Positions 35,866-45,800 are shown, numbered from the stretch's first letter. The stretch is DNA of 64,000 nt from Carettochelys insculpta (GCF_033958435.1 NC_134138.1:3112001-3176000), one strand, 5' to 3'. Program-made: numbers and translations. The notes: a model not told the origin generated them from the letters alone.

Positions 35866-36575
35866 GGCTGCGTCTACACGTGCACGCTACTTCGAAGTAG
35901 CGGCAGTAACTTCGAAATAGCGCCCGTCACGTCTACACGTGTTGGGCGCTATTTCGAAGTTGAAATCGACGTTAGGCGGCGAGACGTCGAAGTCGCTAAC
36001 CCCATGAGGGGATGGGAATAGTGCTCTACTTCGACGTTCAACATCGAAGTAGGGACGTGTAGACGATCCGCGTCCCGCAACATCGAAATAGCGGGGTCCT
36101 CCATGGCGGCCATCAGCTGGGGGGTTGAGAGATACTCTCTCTCCAGCCCTTGCGGGGCTCTGTGGTCACCGTGGGCAGCAGCCCTTAGCCCAGGGCTTCT
36201 GGCTGCTGCTGCTGCAGCTGGGGGTCCGTGCTGCATATACAGGGTCTGCAACTAGTTGTTGGCTCTGTGTATCTTGCACTGTTTAATGAAAGTGTGTCTG
36301 GGAGGGGCCCTTTAAGGGAGCGACTTGCTGTTGAGTCCGCCCCGTGACCCTGTCTGCAGCTGTGCCTGGCTCCCTTATTTCGATGTGTGCTACTTTGGCG
36401 TGTAGACGTTCCCTCGCTGTGCCTATTTCGATGTTGGGCTGAGCAACGTCGAAGTTGAACATCGACGTTGCCAGCCCTGGAGGACGTGTAGACGTTATTC
36501 ATCGAAATAGCCTATTTCGATGTCGCAACATCGAAATCAGCTATTTTGAAGTTGGGTGCACGTGTAGACGTAGCC
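35866..36575 (-). mobile_element. Harbinger MITE copy D (710 bp), adjoining the autonomous element
   Basis: Same length and ends as copies A and B. Its right end GTAGACGTAGCC meets the left end of the autonomous element with no host DNA between them. No matching 3-bp duplication is seen (AAA on the left, element sequence on the right). Confidence 0.9.
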
Positions 36576-36923
36576 GTAGACGTTATTCATCGAAATAGCT
36601 TATTTCGATGTAGCAACATCGAAATAGGCTATTTCGACGAATAACGTCTACACGTCCTCCAGGGCTGGCAACGTCGATGTTCAACTTCGACGTTGCGCAG
36701 CCCAACATCGAAATAGGCGCAGCGAGGGAACGTCTACACGCCAAAGTACCAAACATCGAAATAGGGATGCCAGGCACAGCTGCACACAGGGTCACAGGGC
36801 GGACTAGCGCTTCCGGGGCAACAGCTAGCCGCTCCCTTAAAGGGCCCCTCCCACATACACTCAGCCTGCACAGCACGCGGTCTGACGAGCCAGATAGGCA
36901 CACAGACCCCGAGCGCCGCAGTT

Positions 36924-38426
36924 ATGGACCCCCAGCAGCAGCAGCCGCAGCAGCAGCCGCAGCAGCAGCAGCTTGAGGTCCAGCCAGCCCTCCTGGCAGG
37001 AGCAGGGCTTGCCCTGGCTCTTGCCATGTTGGGGGCAGCTGAGCACCTTCCTGCCCCAGGGGAGGAGATGCCCCCGGGGCAGCAGGGCTCAGCCCCTCCC
37101 CCTGCAGCACCCCGCTCCACCCCCCGCCTCACACGCCGGCGGCTGTGGAGCCCCCCCACCAGCACCGACTGGTGGGAGCGCCTGGTGCTTGGGGAGTGGG
37201 ACGACGAGCACTGGGTCCGCAACTTCAGGATGAGCCGACAGACATTCCTGGAGCTGTGCCAGTGGCTCAGCCCCGCACTCCGGCACCGGGACACTGCCAT
37301 GCGGCGTGCCCTCAGCGTGGAGAAACGGGTCGGCATCGCTGTCTGGAAGCTGGCCACTCCGGACAGCTACCGATCCGTGGGGCAGCAGTTTGGCGTCGGA
37401 AAGGCCACCGTCGGGGCTGTGTTCATGGAGGTAAGAGAACCCACAGGGGGAGGCCAGGCCAGGGGGGCCAGGGCAGAGCAGGGCAGGCCAGGGGGGCCGG
37501 GGGGGCCAGGGGGGCCAGGGCAGAGCAGGGCAGGCCAGGGGGGCCAGGGCAGGCCAGGGGGGCCAGGGCAGGCCAGGGGGGCCAGGGCACAGCAGGGGGG
37601 CCAGGGCAGGCCAGGGCAGGGCCATGCACACCCTGCTCACCCCTCATTGAGGCTGTCCCATGTGCTTTCCCTGCAGGTCGTGCGTGCCATCAACTCCATG
37701 CTCCTGCACAGACTCGTGAGGCTGGGGGACCCAGATGCCACCTTTGCCACCCTGGGCTTCCCCAACTGCTTCGGGGCTCTGGATGGGACCCACATCCCCA
37801 TCCGCGCCCCGGACCACAGCGGAGGCCGATACGTGAACCGCAAGGGCTACCATTCAGTCGTCCTGCAGGCCTTGGTGGACAGCCGGGGACGGTTCCAGGA
37901 CATTTACGTGGGCTGGCCTGGCAGCACCCACGACGCCCGGGTTTTCCGCAACTCGGGCCTGTGCCGCCGGCTGGAGGCGGGGACCTACATCCCCCAGCGG
38001 GAGATCCCTCTGGGGGACACCACCATGCCCTTCTGCATGATTGCGGATGCGGCCTACCCCCTCCGGCCGTGGCTTATGCGCCCCTACACGGGCCACCTCT
38101 CCGCCAGCCAGGAGCGCTTCAATGAGCGCCTGAACCGTGCGCGCCAGGTGGTGGAGCGCTCCTTCGGCCGCCTCAAGGGACGATGGAGATGTCTCCTCAC
38201 CCGCCTGGATGCCAGCCCCAACAACATCCCCCAGATTGTGGGTGCCTGCTGCGCCCTGCACAACCTTGTTGAGAGCAAGGGGGAGACCTTCCTTCAGGGC
38301 TGGGCCGCCGAAGCCAGCAGGGCCCACGTCCAGCCACCTGCTGCCCCCAGTCGGCAGGTGGACCCAGAGGGGACCCGGGTCCGGGAGGCCCTGCGGGCCC
38401 ACTTCGACAACCAGGCCGCGGGGTGA
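36924..38426 (+). CDS. Harbinger transposase (HARBI1-like DDE nuclease)
   Basis: Catalyses cut-and-paste transposition with a Myb-like partner that delivers it to the element ends. The frame is open for 500 codons, but a consensus intron (GTAAGA at 37431, TTTCCCTGCAG ending at 37676) probably removes 246 bp to give 418 residues (exons 36924-37430 and 37677-38426). The N-terminus is Gln-rich (MDPQQQQPQQQP). Residues of about 90-165 form the helix-rich region (WVRNFRMSRQTFLELCQWL, VGQQFGVGKATV). The DDE domain has Asp205 (GALDGTHIPI), Asp255 (GSTHDARVFR) and Glu329 (RQVVERSFGRLKGRW), all intact. GYHSVVLQALVD and YPLRPWLMRPY are family hallmarks. The length fits active Harbinger nucleases. Polyadenylation signal AATAAA at 38604. 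It is not the host HARBI1 gene, because it lies inside matching transposon ends. Confidence 0.93.
   Translation: MDPQQQQPQQQPQQQQLEVQPALLAGAGLALALAMLGAAEHLPAPGEEMPPGQQGSAPPPAAPRSTPRLTRRRLWSPPTSTDWWERLVLGEWDDEHWVRNFRMSRQTFLELCQWLSPALRHRDTAMRRALSVEKRVGIAVWKLATPDSYRSVGQQFGVGKATVGAVFMEVREPTGGGQARGARAEQGRPGGPGGPGGPGQSRAGQGGQGRPGGPGQARGARAQQGGQGRPGQGHAHPAHPSLRLSHVLSLQVVRAINSMLLHRLVRLGDPDATFATLGFPNCFGALDGTHIPIRAPDHSGGRYVNRKGYHSVVLQALVDSRGRFQDIYVGWPGSTHDARVFRNSGLCRRLEAGTYIPQREIPLGDTTMPFCMIADAAYPLRPWLMRPYTGHLSASQERFNERLNRARQVVERSFGRLKGRWRCLLTRLDASPNNIPQIVGACCALHNLVESKGETFLQGWAAEASRAHVQPPAAPSRQVDPEGTRVREALRAHFDNQAAG
37440..37625. repeat. 20-bp tandem repeat inside the transposase intron
   Basis: About nine copies built on GGCCAGGGCAGGCCAGGGGG. 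It lacks stop codons in the transposase frame, which is why the unspliced frame stays open. Confidence 0.93.
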
Positions 38427-38962
38427 ACTCTGGCCAGGCCCCCGACTGCCTGCCCCTTCCTCCCCCACACTCCTGCCTCAACGCCCACACCACCATGGAG
38501 CACCCCACCGCCCCCCCCCCTTGTCCAGGAGAAATGACAGCACGAACTTGTGGGTGAACGTTAATGTTTTTTTTGTTGTCTTCACGAATTTTTTTTTTTT
38601 TTAAATAAAAAAATATATGTATGTGAAACAGAAACCCAAAAGGAGGAACAAACATCCAACAAAACCAAGATGGGCAGAAATAAAACTATATACAACAATC
38701 AAAAAATGAAAGCTCTGTGCGCCATCCAAAGAAAAACAAAAAGCAGGGAGGAGAACGGGGAGAACTATGTACAGGGGGGACGGGGCAAACAGGGGAAACA
38801 CCCACACCCCCCACCCAGTCCCCAAAGTCAGTCCAAGAAGGGGGGGGCCACGTCCCGGGCCCCTCGCCCCTAGAGCCCAGCGGTGGGCGTGCCCGGCCGG
38901 GAGCTGCGGCGGGCCTGCAGTCTGGTGCGCGGCTGGGTGGGAGCGGGCTCCACCGGAAGGTA
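38427..38962. other. Convergent 3' region of the Harbinger element
   Basis: Separates the stop codons of the two Harbinger genes. It holds a T-rich run at 38570-38602, AATAAA at 38604 for the plus-strand gene and A-rich sequence. No minus-strand polyadenylation signal was found. Confidence 0.6.
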
Positions 38963-40863
38963 TCAGCGCCGGCGAGTCTCGGGTGGCTCCAGGGGTCCCT
39001 CGGCGCGGTGGCCCTCGCGGGGAGGTGGTGGGGCGACGGCGGACGGGGCGGCGGCGGCTGCAGCAGCTGGTGGTGGGGCTGCAGGAGCGGCCATGGCGGG
39101 CGGTGGCGCGGCCGGCGCGGCATGGGGGGCCAGGAAATCAACCAGACGGTTGACAGTGTCCACCAGGGCCCCCCATGACTCGCGGCGCCAGGCCAGCGCC
39201 TGCTCCTGCAGCCGGATGTACTGCCGGGACACCTCCAGCTGCTGCTCCGACACCTCCAGCTGCCGGCGATGGATGGTCAGCAGCTGGGGGTCTGTGGCCA
39301 CCGCCGGCAGTAGGCACGGGGTCCGCCGTCTTGCCCTCCGCGGGGCCGGTGGTTCCTCGGCCGAGGGGCTTCCCTGAAGCGAGGGTCCCGGAGGACTCTC
39401 CGGGACGACCGACGCCTCGCCGGCGCTCTCTTCCGGTCCTTCGGATGGTGCCGGTGCAGGTGCAGGACACAGGAGAGGAGGGGGGAAAGAAGAATGGAGA
39501 CAGGCATTAGTGTGGTCCCCAAGCCGTGGCCTTTGTCCCCCCCGCCCTGTGCTGCAGGTTCCCCATCCCCGTCCCCGGGAGATGCTGCTGTGATGGATGG
39601 GAGCGACTCTCTGGCAGGAGTGACAGCACCAGCTGTCGGAAGAGACAGTCCTTCCAACTCGTCGTGGGGAGAAGACCCCAAGGGGGGGCCCCTCTGCGAT
39701 GCAGCTTTCCCTCTCCTCTGGCTGGCTGCCTATCAGCTCTCCCTTCCCCTAGCCTCTACCTGTGGCCCCCGCTCTCGCCCCCCAATTCCAAGCCAGCTCG
39801 GCTCCTCCCTCCTGTTTGTTCAGGGCAGAGGTGTCACCTGCCAGCTGTAGCGCCAGGCTCCTCCTTTGGCCCTGGGAGCTCCTCGGCTCGGGTGGCTCAT
39901 CTGTAGCCTGGGTCTCCCTTTTGCACTCCCCCCACTCCATCGCCTGCTGGTGCTGCGGGGTGTCCCACCCCCTCCGCCCGGGGGCCCCTCGAGGTTCCGC
40001 TCCCCCCTGGCCTGGGGATGGGGCATGGCACTGTCATGCAGGGTGGCGGGGGGCAGGGGCTGCTGGCTGCAGTGCTGTGAGGGCCCTGTCCCTGGTGTCC
40101 TTGGGGCCATGGCCATGTGAGCGTGTGGGGGGCCCTGGACACATCTCTGTTCCCCCCGCCCCTCCAGCCCCGGGGTATCCACCAGAGAGGGGTACCTACC
40201 TGTGGGTCCGCTCCCACGGTCCGGAGATCCCCGGGGGTCGGAGGCCCTGCTGCTGCTCTGGGATGGCAGGAGGAGGATCTGCAGGCTGGAATCGGTGGAG
40301 GAGGAGCCCCCCTCCTCCTCCTCCTCCTCCCCCTGCCGTGATGTCCCGGGGATGGCCTCCGGGGGGGAACCCCGGGGTGCGGGGCTTACCTCCGGGGCGG
40401 AGCCCGGCTGCAGGGCCTGCTGGGGCTCGTCAGCCGAAGTGTCAAGGGTGGCCAGAGGGGGGGAGGTGTGCCGGGAGCCCAGGATGTCCCTGAGCTCCCT
40501 GTAAAAGGGGCAAGTGACTGGGGCGGCCCCAGATCGGCTGGCCGCATCCCGGGCCCGGGAGTAACCCTGCCGCAGCTCCTTCACCTTGCTGCGCACATGG
40601 TCAGGAGTGCGGGCAGGGTGACCCCGGGCAGCCAGGCCGTCGGCCAGCCGAGCGAACGCATCCACGTTCCGCCTCTTGCTCCCCACTACCTGGAGCACCT
40701 CCTCCTCGCTCCAGAGTCCCAGCAGGTCCCGCATCTCGGCCTCCGTCCAAGAGGGGCCCCGCTGCCGCTTCCCAGACTGCGTGGCCCTCTGGCTGGGCTG
40801 GCTGCCCTGGCTGCCCTTGGGGGGGGTCCCCTGGGGGCGCTGGGGGGGCTGCTGGGCAGCCAT
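38963..40863 (-). CDS. Harbinger Myb/SANT-like DNA-binding partner protein
   Basis: Partner protein that, in studied Harbinger elements, binds subterminal DNA and carries the nuclease into the nucleus. Two exons are proposed: 40200-40863 and 38963-39438, joined in phase 1 (donor ACAG-GTAGGT at 40199, acceptor CCGAAG ending at 39439), for about 379 residues. The start is the ATG at 40863 (MAAQQPPQRPQG); an in-frame ATG at 40926 is possible. Residues 35-130 form the trihelix Myb/SANT-like domain (GPSWTEAEMRDLLGLW, RRNVDAFARLADGL, VRSKVKELRQGYSRARD, CPFYRELRDIL). An acidic and Ser-rich linker follows. Exon 2 ends in a predicted coiled coil (HRRQLEVSEQQLEVSRQYI) and a Pro/Ala-rich tail. The intron and second exon are inferred from frame and phase; the acceptor lacks an ideal pyrimidine tract next to the AG. 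Confidence 0.82.
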
Positions 40864-41434
40864 GGCTGCAGAAGGGGCTGAGGGCTGGGCAGGCTCTCCA
40901 CCGCGTGTGCAGGCAGGAGCCTGCACGTTGCCTCAGCCTCCTGCAGTCAGGGCGGGGGAGGGGCCCTTTAAGGGGCCGCTCCACGCGGCCACCAGTGAGC
41001 TGCGGGGCTGGAGAGAGCGTCTCTCAACCCCCCAGCTGATGGGCGCCATGGAGGACCCGTCAATTTCGACGTTGCGGGACGCGGATGGTCTACAATGTCC
41101 CTACTTCGACGTTGAACGTCGAAGTAGGGTGCTATTCCCATCTCCTCATGGGGTTAGCGACTTCGACGTCTCGCCGTCTAACGTCGATATCAACTTCGAA
41201 ATAGCGCCCAACACGTGTAGACGTGACGGGCGCTATTTCGAAGTTATTGCCGCTACTTCGAAGTACCGTGCACGTGCAGACGCAGCTAATGTGAGTTAAA
41301 ACTACACAGGTTTTTTTTCCTCAAAAAAACTGTGCCTAAGAGACTAACATCTAAGAAACTACATGATTAAAACTCAAACAACCACCCCCTTGAAAAGTTT
41401 TTATTTTGCTAAAATAAAAACTAGCAAAGTAGTA

Positions 41435-41935
41435 AGCTTGCAGGATGGACACCCCCCAGGGATCCCTGTGCAACCCATATCTTTAGCAGTAACGGTGACT
41501 ACCCTAGAGTCCACAACAACTTCAAGCATGGGTGAGAACCCACATTTCTTACATGCATCATAGCATAAATTGTGACTTTACAAGAACATGCTCATGACAA
41601 GAGATGAAACCTCACAGCTTCACCTGCTCCCATCAGACTTTGTTGAGAGGGTATTACATATGCATCTATTTAGATTTTCATGCAAATAAGCTCTGAAGCA
41701 CACAGGCCCTAAAGCCTTTCCCAGTCCTGAGCTCCTGCTGGCACATTCCTTACACACACATATCAACAAGTCAACCCTCAAACTCTGTCCCAGGCTGAGG
41801 AAGACGCCTATATGCTAAAACGTCTGTTGGCCAAGCCATGTACGGTCGATTCCTGATTCACGCAGCCTCAAGTTGAGTGAATCTTTGGTTGCCATGAGCT
41901 GGAGTGTTGAGGAATTGAGCCCTGTCTCCAGGCTG
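41435..41935. repeat. Dispersed repeat 'E' copy 2 (lacks the Penelope tail)
   Basis: Collinear with 24970-25570 minus the tail insertion. Like copy 1 it lies between a Harbinger end on its left and a foldback MITE on its right. Confidence 0.8.
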
Positions 41936-42015
41936 CCGAACAGCTAAACAAGTCTGGATACCGATGAATGCAATAGAAGCATCACTGGTGTCCAGACTTC
42001 AATAATTAAAAAAAA

Positions 42016-42421
42016 GGCTACGTCTGCACGTGCCCCAACCTGCAAAATGAGCCTGTAAATGGTCATTTCGAGGTTTATTAGTTAAACGCTGAAATGGCTG
42101 TTCAGTGTCTCGTTAGCGTGTGGGGTTCAGCAGTGCTTGGAAATTAACGTGCGTTACTGCCGCACGGCGCGGCCAGGCGGGGCTTGGGGCTCCTTTTCCA
42201 AACTTGATGCGAATAATGGGACTTTGAAGCAGGCCGGGGTCCTTGCGGACAGGAGCCCTGTCGGGACGCGCCGCGGGCTGCAAGGCACGTTAATTTGGAG
42301 GCGCCGCTGCCGCCCGCACGCTAACGAAGCGCTGCGTTTGCATTTCAGTGCTTCGTTAGTAAAGTTGAAAATGGCCATTTGCGTGGCCATTTCGAAGTTT
42401 GGGGCACGTGTAGACACGGCC
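42016..42421. mobile_element. Foldback MITE, 406 bp
   Basis: Ends GGCTACGTCTGCACGTGCCC and GGGGCACGTGTAGACACGGC form a terminal inverted repeat. Inner arms pair around CTCGTTAGCG and CGCTAACGAAG. Related to 25684-26103 but without its strong central palindrome. Confidence 0.85.
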
Positions 42422-43059
42422 GAAGTGTGGGTGAGTCTGGTTCTGTACGAGAACCTGTTTTACTTTTCAGAAGCAGTTGCAATGGAGGTTTGTTTATTAG
42501 CTCGAAGCTCTGTGAGTATCAGACTCCACTGAGCATTTTACAGGTATTGCTGTTTTCTGTGTTTTGAAATGGCTCAAGAGGAGGGCTGGGGGATTTGTAC
42601 ATGTGAGTTTTGCCTTTTCTGTAAAGTATTGGAGCTGGCTCATGGTGCTCTCTTGGGGGGGACAAGGTCCCATAAATGTTGTTCTCCGTCTTGTGGCCAC
42701 TCTCTGTGTTTCCTGGCATGGGTGCCAGGTGTTGGAGAGGTGGGACCTGCTTTCTCTGATACGCAGCCTTCTCAAGGCCAAGCTGGCTGGCTGCTTTGAA
42801 AACAGTTGTGAAAATCCAGCAGCCCTTTGTGCTCTAGAGAACAGACTGGCCCTGCTGGTTGGCCTGGTGCAGAGAGAGCTACGCACGACAGATGCGTCCC
42901 TCCCTGCCAGGACTCCCAGCAGAGCCCCTTGAGGTACACAGCCCCCCACAGAGCCCCCTGGGGCCCACGCCTTCCCCCTTACAGCCAACAGCTTTGTTCG
43001 GGGACGGTGACACAAGCCCTGAGGTAAGTGGGGAAGGAAGGAGGAATAACAAAGGACGA
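42422..43059. other. Intergenic, no feature recognised
   Basis: May include CR1 ORF1-side sequence directly upstream of the endonuclease fragment at 43060, but no ORF1 motif was recognised. Confidence 0.35.
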
Positions 43060-43545
43060 CCACTCGTTCGAAAGGAGAAAGTCGGCCAATCAGCAAATTG
43101 TCTCAGGTGTTTGTACAGGAATGCGAGAAGCCTGGGAAACAAACAGGAGAAATTAGAGGCCCTGGCAGAGTCAAAGGAGTATGAGGTGACTGGAAGAACG
43201 GAGACGTGGTGGGATGACTCACATAACTGGAGCACGGTCATGGAAAGGTATAAACTGCTCAGGAAGGACAGGCTGGGGGGAAAAGGAGGAGGCGTTGAGC
43301 TCCATGTGTGGGAGCAGCATGATGGCTCAGAGCTCCAGTATAGGGAGGGATAAAAGGCAGTTGAGAATCTTTGGGTTGAGCTCTATGATGAGAGAGCGGC
43401 AGCATGAGCGGGCCTTGGGGGAGCTGAGAAGCCCAGAGGCAGTGAGCAGTGAGAGGGCCAGGAGGCCTGGGACTGGGGGTCACTTAGAGATGCACGTGCT
43501 GGCCCAGCATAAGGATGGGGGGGGACCTGGGTGGGTTTCTTACCT
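43060..43545 (+). mobile_element. CR1 LINE 5' part: endonuclease N-terminus
   Basis: Open frame from about 43080 with CLYRNARSLGNKQEKLEALA, EVTGRTETWWDDSHNWSTVM and YKLLRKDRLGGKGGGVELHV, the N-terminal part of the CR1 apurinic-like endonuclease (the N of NARSL, the E of TETWW). It ends in a stop at 43351 and loses recognisable similarity soon after. It is the only CR1 5' fragment in the window; the others are 3' ends. Confidence 0.85.
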
Positions 43546-43609
43546 CCTTTGAGTGAACGTGCAAGTTGAACCAGGTACCCTCAGTGGAATGGCTCCAGAA
43601 GCTCACCCC

Positions 43610-45344
43610 CGGCTGGCTCAGAGGTGCTGGAGGGGCTGCAGCCTGAGCACTACAAACAGGCCCTGCTGCATAAATTCACGCTGAGCCCCGAGATGTACAA
43701 GAAGTTGTTCCAGGAGGCATAGAAGGGGCCGGAGGAGACCTGTGCAGACCTGGCCTCCCGTCTGCCACAGAACTACGGCAAGGGGGTGTGTGGGATGGGA
43801 GCCCAGACTGTAGAGGACCTGGTTAAGCTGATGGTCCATGTGTCCTGGAACGGTTCCATGGAGTGTGTCTCAGCCAGAGGACTCTCTCAGCGCGGAGGAG
43901 CTGGCAGATGACTTCACGGACAGCTGGGCTGAGCATGAAGGAGAGTCCTGGAGAAAGGAGAATCGGGGGGGGCGGGGTGTCCAGCAGCAGCTGCTGCTGG
44001 TTCCCCAAAGGTATCGCCCGAGGCACCCCCTGTTGAGGCTGCTTCAGACCTTTCATTGGCCAGGGACATTTGCGGGCGTGCAGTGGGACTGCCAGACCTG
44101 CAGCTCCTGCCAGGGGCTGGGGAAAGCTGCCCTGAGGCATCTGCCCACCCGAGGAGCCCTCCCAGAAGGTAGCGATAGATACAGTGGGGCCCACTGGCAA
44201 GGCAACCCAGCTGGGGAAGAAATACACCCAGGTGGGGCCTGACTCTGCCCTCCCAAGGTGGACACGGCAGCAGACTTTCTGCTGGCCATTTCCAGCAGGG
44301 TTGGGTCCCCCCAGGAGGTCCTCAGCAACCAAGGGGCTGACTTCATGTCCACCCTGCTCCGGTGCAGGTGGGGGAAACCAGGGATCTGGCTTGCCTGGGC
44401 CTTGGGGCATTAGTCCCGGCCCCACGGGCTGCTGGGAAGGTTCCTTGGGATATGGAGAAGGGGTGCCGCTGCATAAAGGCCTCCGGCATCTCAGGACTGT
44501 GAGGAGCACTTGTCCCACCTGCTGTTTGCACCCAGGGACCCCAAGGGCCCACCAGCTTCCCCCCCACCTAAGCTGTGGTGCAGAAGGGGGAGGGAACCCC
44601 TGGGCTTGCTGAGAGAGTTGGGGGGACTCCCCTGGGTGGACAGTGGGGGGTGGAGGACATCCTGGCTTTCCGGGAACGGCTTGCAGAGCTCATGGGCCTG
44701 CCTAGGGAGCCCCTGGGCGGAGCCCAAGGGAAGAGGAGGGGCTGGTGTGACCGCGGGGGGAGCTGGGCTGGCCTGGCCCCCAATGTCGTCCAGCCACCAG
44801 ACAAGGTGGATCAGCTCCTGCAGGACGTCAGGGAGGCAGGCCCCAGCGAAGGGGAGCGCCGCTGGCTCAATTGATGTTTAACCCCAGGGCGCAGGGCCCA
44901 AACTTCCCCAGCTCCCTGGCTGAGTGACCCTGCTCAGCTTGGTCTGGAAGGGGGGAGCGATGTGCTGTGGGGGGGTGGATGTGTGAGTGACAGGCCCAGC
45001 AGCTCCCACGGGCCGGGGATGACCCCTGCGGCTGTAGCCTAAGCTGCCAGGTAACACCCTGGGCCGACCACAGCCAGGGAGGAGCCTGGCTGGGTGTGAA
45101 TTAGACACGGCAGTTAGTGGGGGGCAGTTAGCCTGGACTGGAGGAGAGGAACAAAGGGGGAACTGAGGCCCTGGTGTGGAGGGCTCCTCTCCCCAGGATC
45201 GGCTGGAATGACTGTCTCTGCCGGCTGCATGGACCCCGCTGTGCTGAGCTGGGCCTCTGGCGACACAAAATGCCCATTCCACCTGCTGAGTCACTCCTGC
45301 CTGCGGCCGGGGGGCAGAGCTTGGGGACCCCTGAACCCATCACA
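43610..45344 (+). mobile_element. Gypsy (SCAN-type gag) retrotransposon remnant with 3' LTR
   Basis: Order: a gag SCAN-like helical region (YKQALLHKFTLSPEMYKKLF, CADLASRLPQ, ETVEDL-like VEDLVKLMV) at 43640-43850, then an integrase H2C2 zinc-binding region (VPQRYRPRHPLLRLL, HWPGTF, CQTCSSCQ) at 43995-44110. Integrase core pieces (PQEVLSNQGADFMSTLL) follow at 44300-44360, and a pol C-terminal stretch (DILAFRERLAELM) at 44660-44700. A purine-rich tract at 44946-44958 precedes the LTR 44961-45344. Protease, reverse transcriptase and RNase H are missing, and many stops and frameshifts are present. No 5' LTR was found. Confidence 0.82.
44961..45344 (+). mobile_element. 3' LTR of the gypsy remnant
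   Basis: Begins TGTGCTGTGG after the polypurine tract and ends CCCATCACA, like the solo LTR at 11243-11660. Shared inner pieces include GACTGTCTCTG and GACCCCTGAACCC. Its last 50 bases are the seed of the tandem array that follows. Confidence 0.8.
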
Positions 45345-45800
45345 CTCCTGCCTGCAGCGGGGCGGGGGGCAGAGCTTGGGGACCCCTGAAGCCCATCACC
45401 CTCCTGCCTGTGGCTGGGGGGGCAGAGCTTGGGGACCCCTGAACCCCTCACCCTCCTGCCTGCGGCTGGGGGGCAGAGCTTGGGGACCCCTGAACCCCTC
45501 ACCCTCCTGCCTGCGGCTGGGGGGCAGCGCTTGGGGACCCCTGAACCCATTATACGCCTGCCTGCGGCCGGGGTGCAGAGCTTGGGGACTCCTGAACCCA
45601 TCACACTCCTGCCTGCAGCGGGGGGGGGCAGAGCTTGGGGACCCCTGAACCCATCACACTCCTGCCTGCAGCTGGGGGGCAGCGCTTGGGGACCCCTGAA
45701 CCCATTACACTCCTGCCTGCAGCTGGGGGGCAGCGCTTGGGGACCCTGAACCCATCACACTCCTGCCTGCGGCCGGGGGCAGAGCTTGGGGACCCCCTCA
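45292..45800. repeat. 51-56-bp minisatellite derived from the LTR end
   Basis: About ten copies of a unit containing CACTCCTGCCTGC, a GGGGGCAG core and AGCTTGGGGACCCCTGAACC. The first unit is the terminal part of the gypsy LTR. Confidence 0.93.

Larger units (their letters stand above)
36576..41286 (+). mobile_element. Autonomous-type PIF/Harbinger transposon with two genes
   Basis: A 4.7-kb element encoding a HARBI1-type DDE nuclease (plus strand) and a Myb/SANT-like protein (minus strand) in convergent order, the classic two-gene Harbinger layout. The right end (41229-41286) is the reverse complement of the MITE left end, including CTACTTCGAAGTA and the terminal GACGCAGC. The left subterminal region (36640-36860) is the reverse complement of the MITE right part. 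The extreme left terminus is altered: instead of the expected GGCTACGTCTACACG end it carries a palindrome (36576-36660) with GACGTTATTCATCGAAATAG facing CTATTTCGACGAATAACGTC. Both reading frames are open, so it could have been active recently. Confidence 0.88.

Noticed and set aside
36924..38426. Host HARBI1 gene
   Set aside because: The frame lies inside matching transposon ends with a Myb partner gene and a Gln-rich start shared with the MITEs; this is a transposon copy, not the single host gene.
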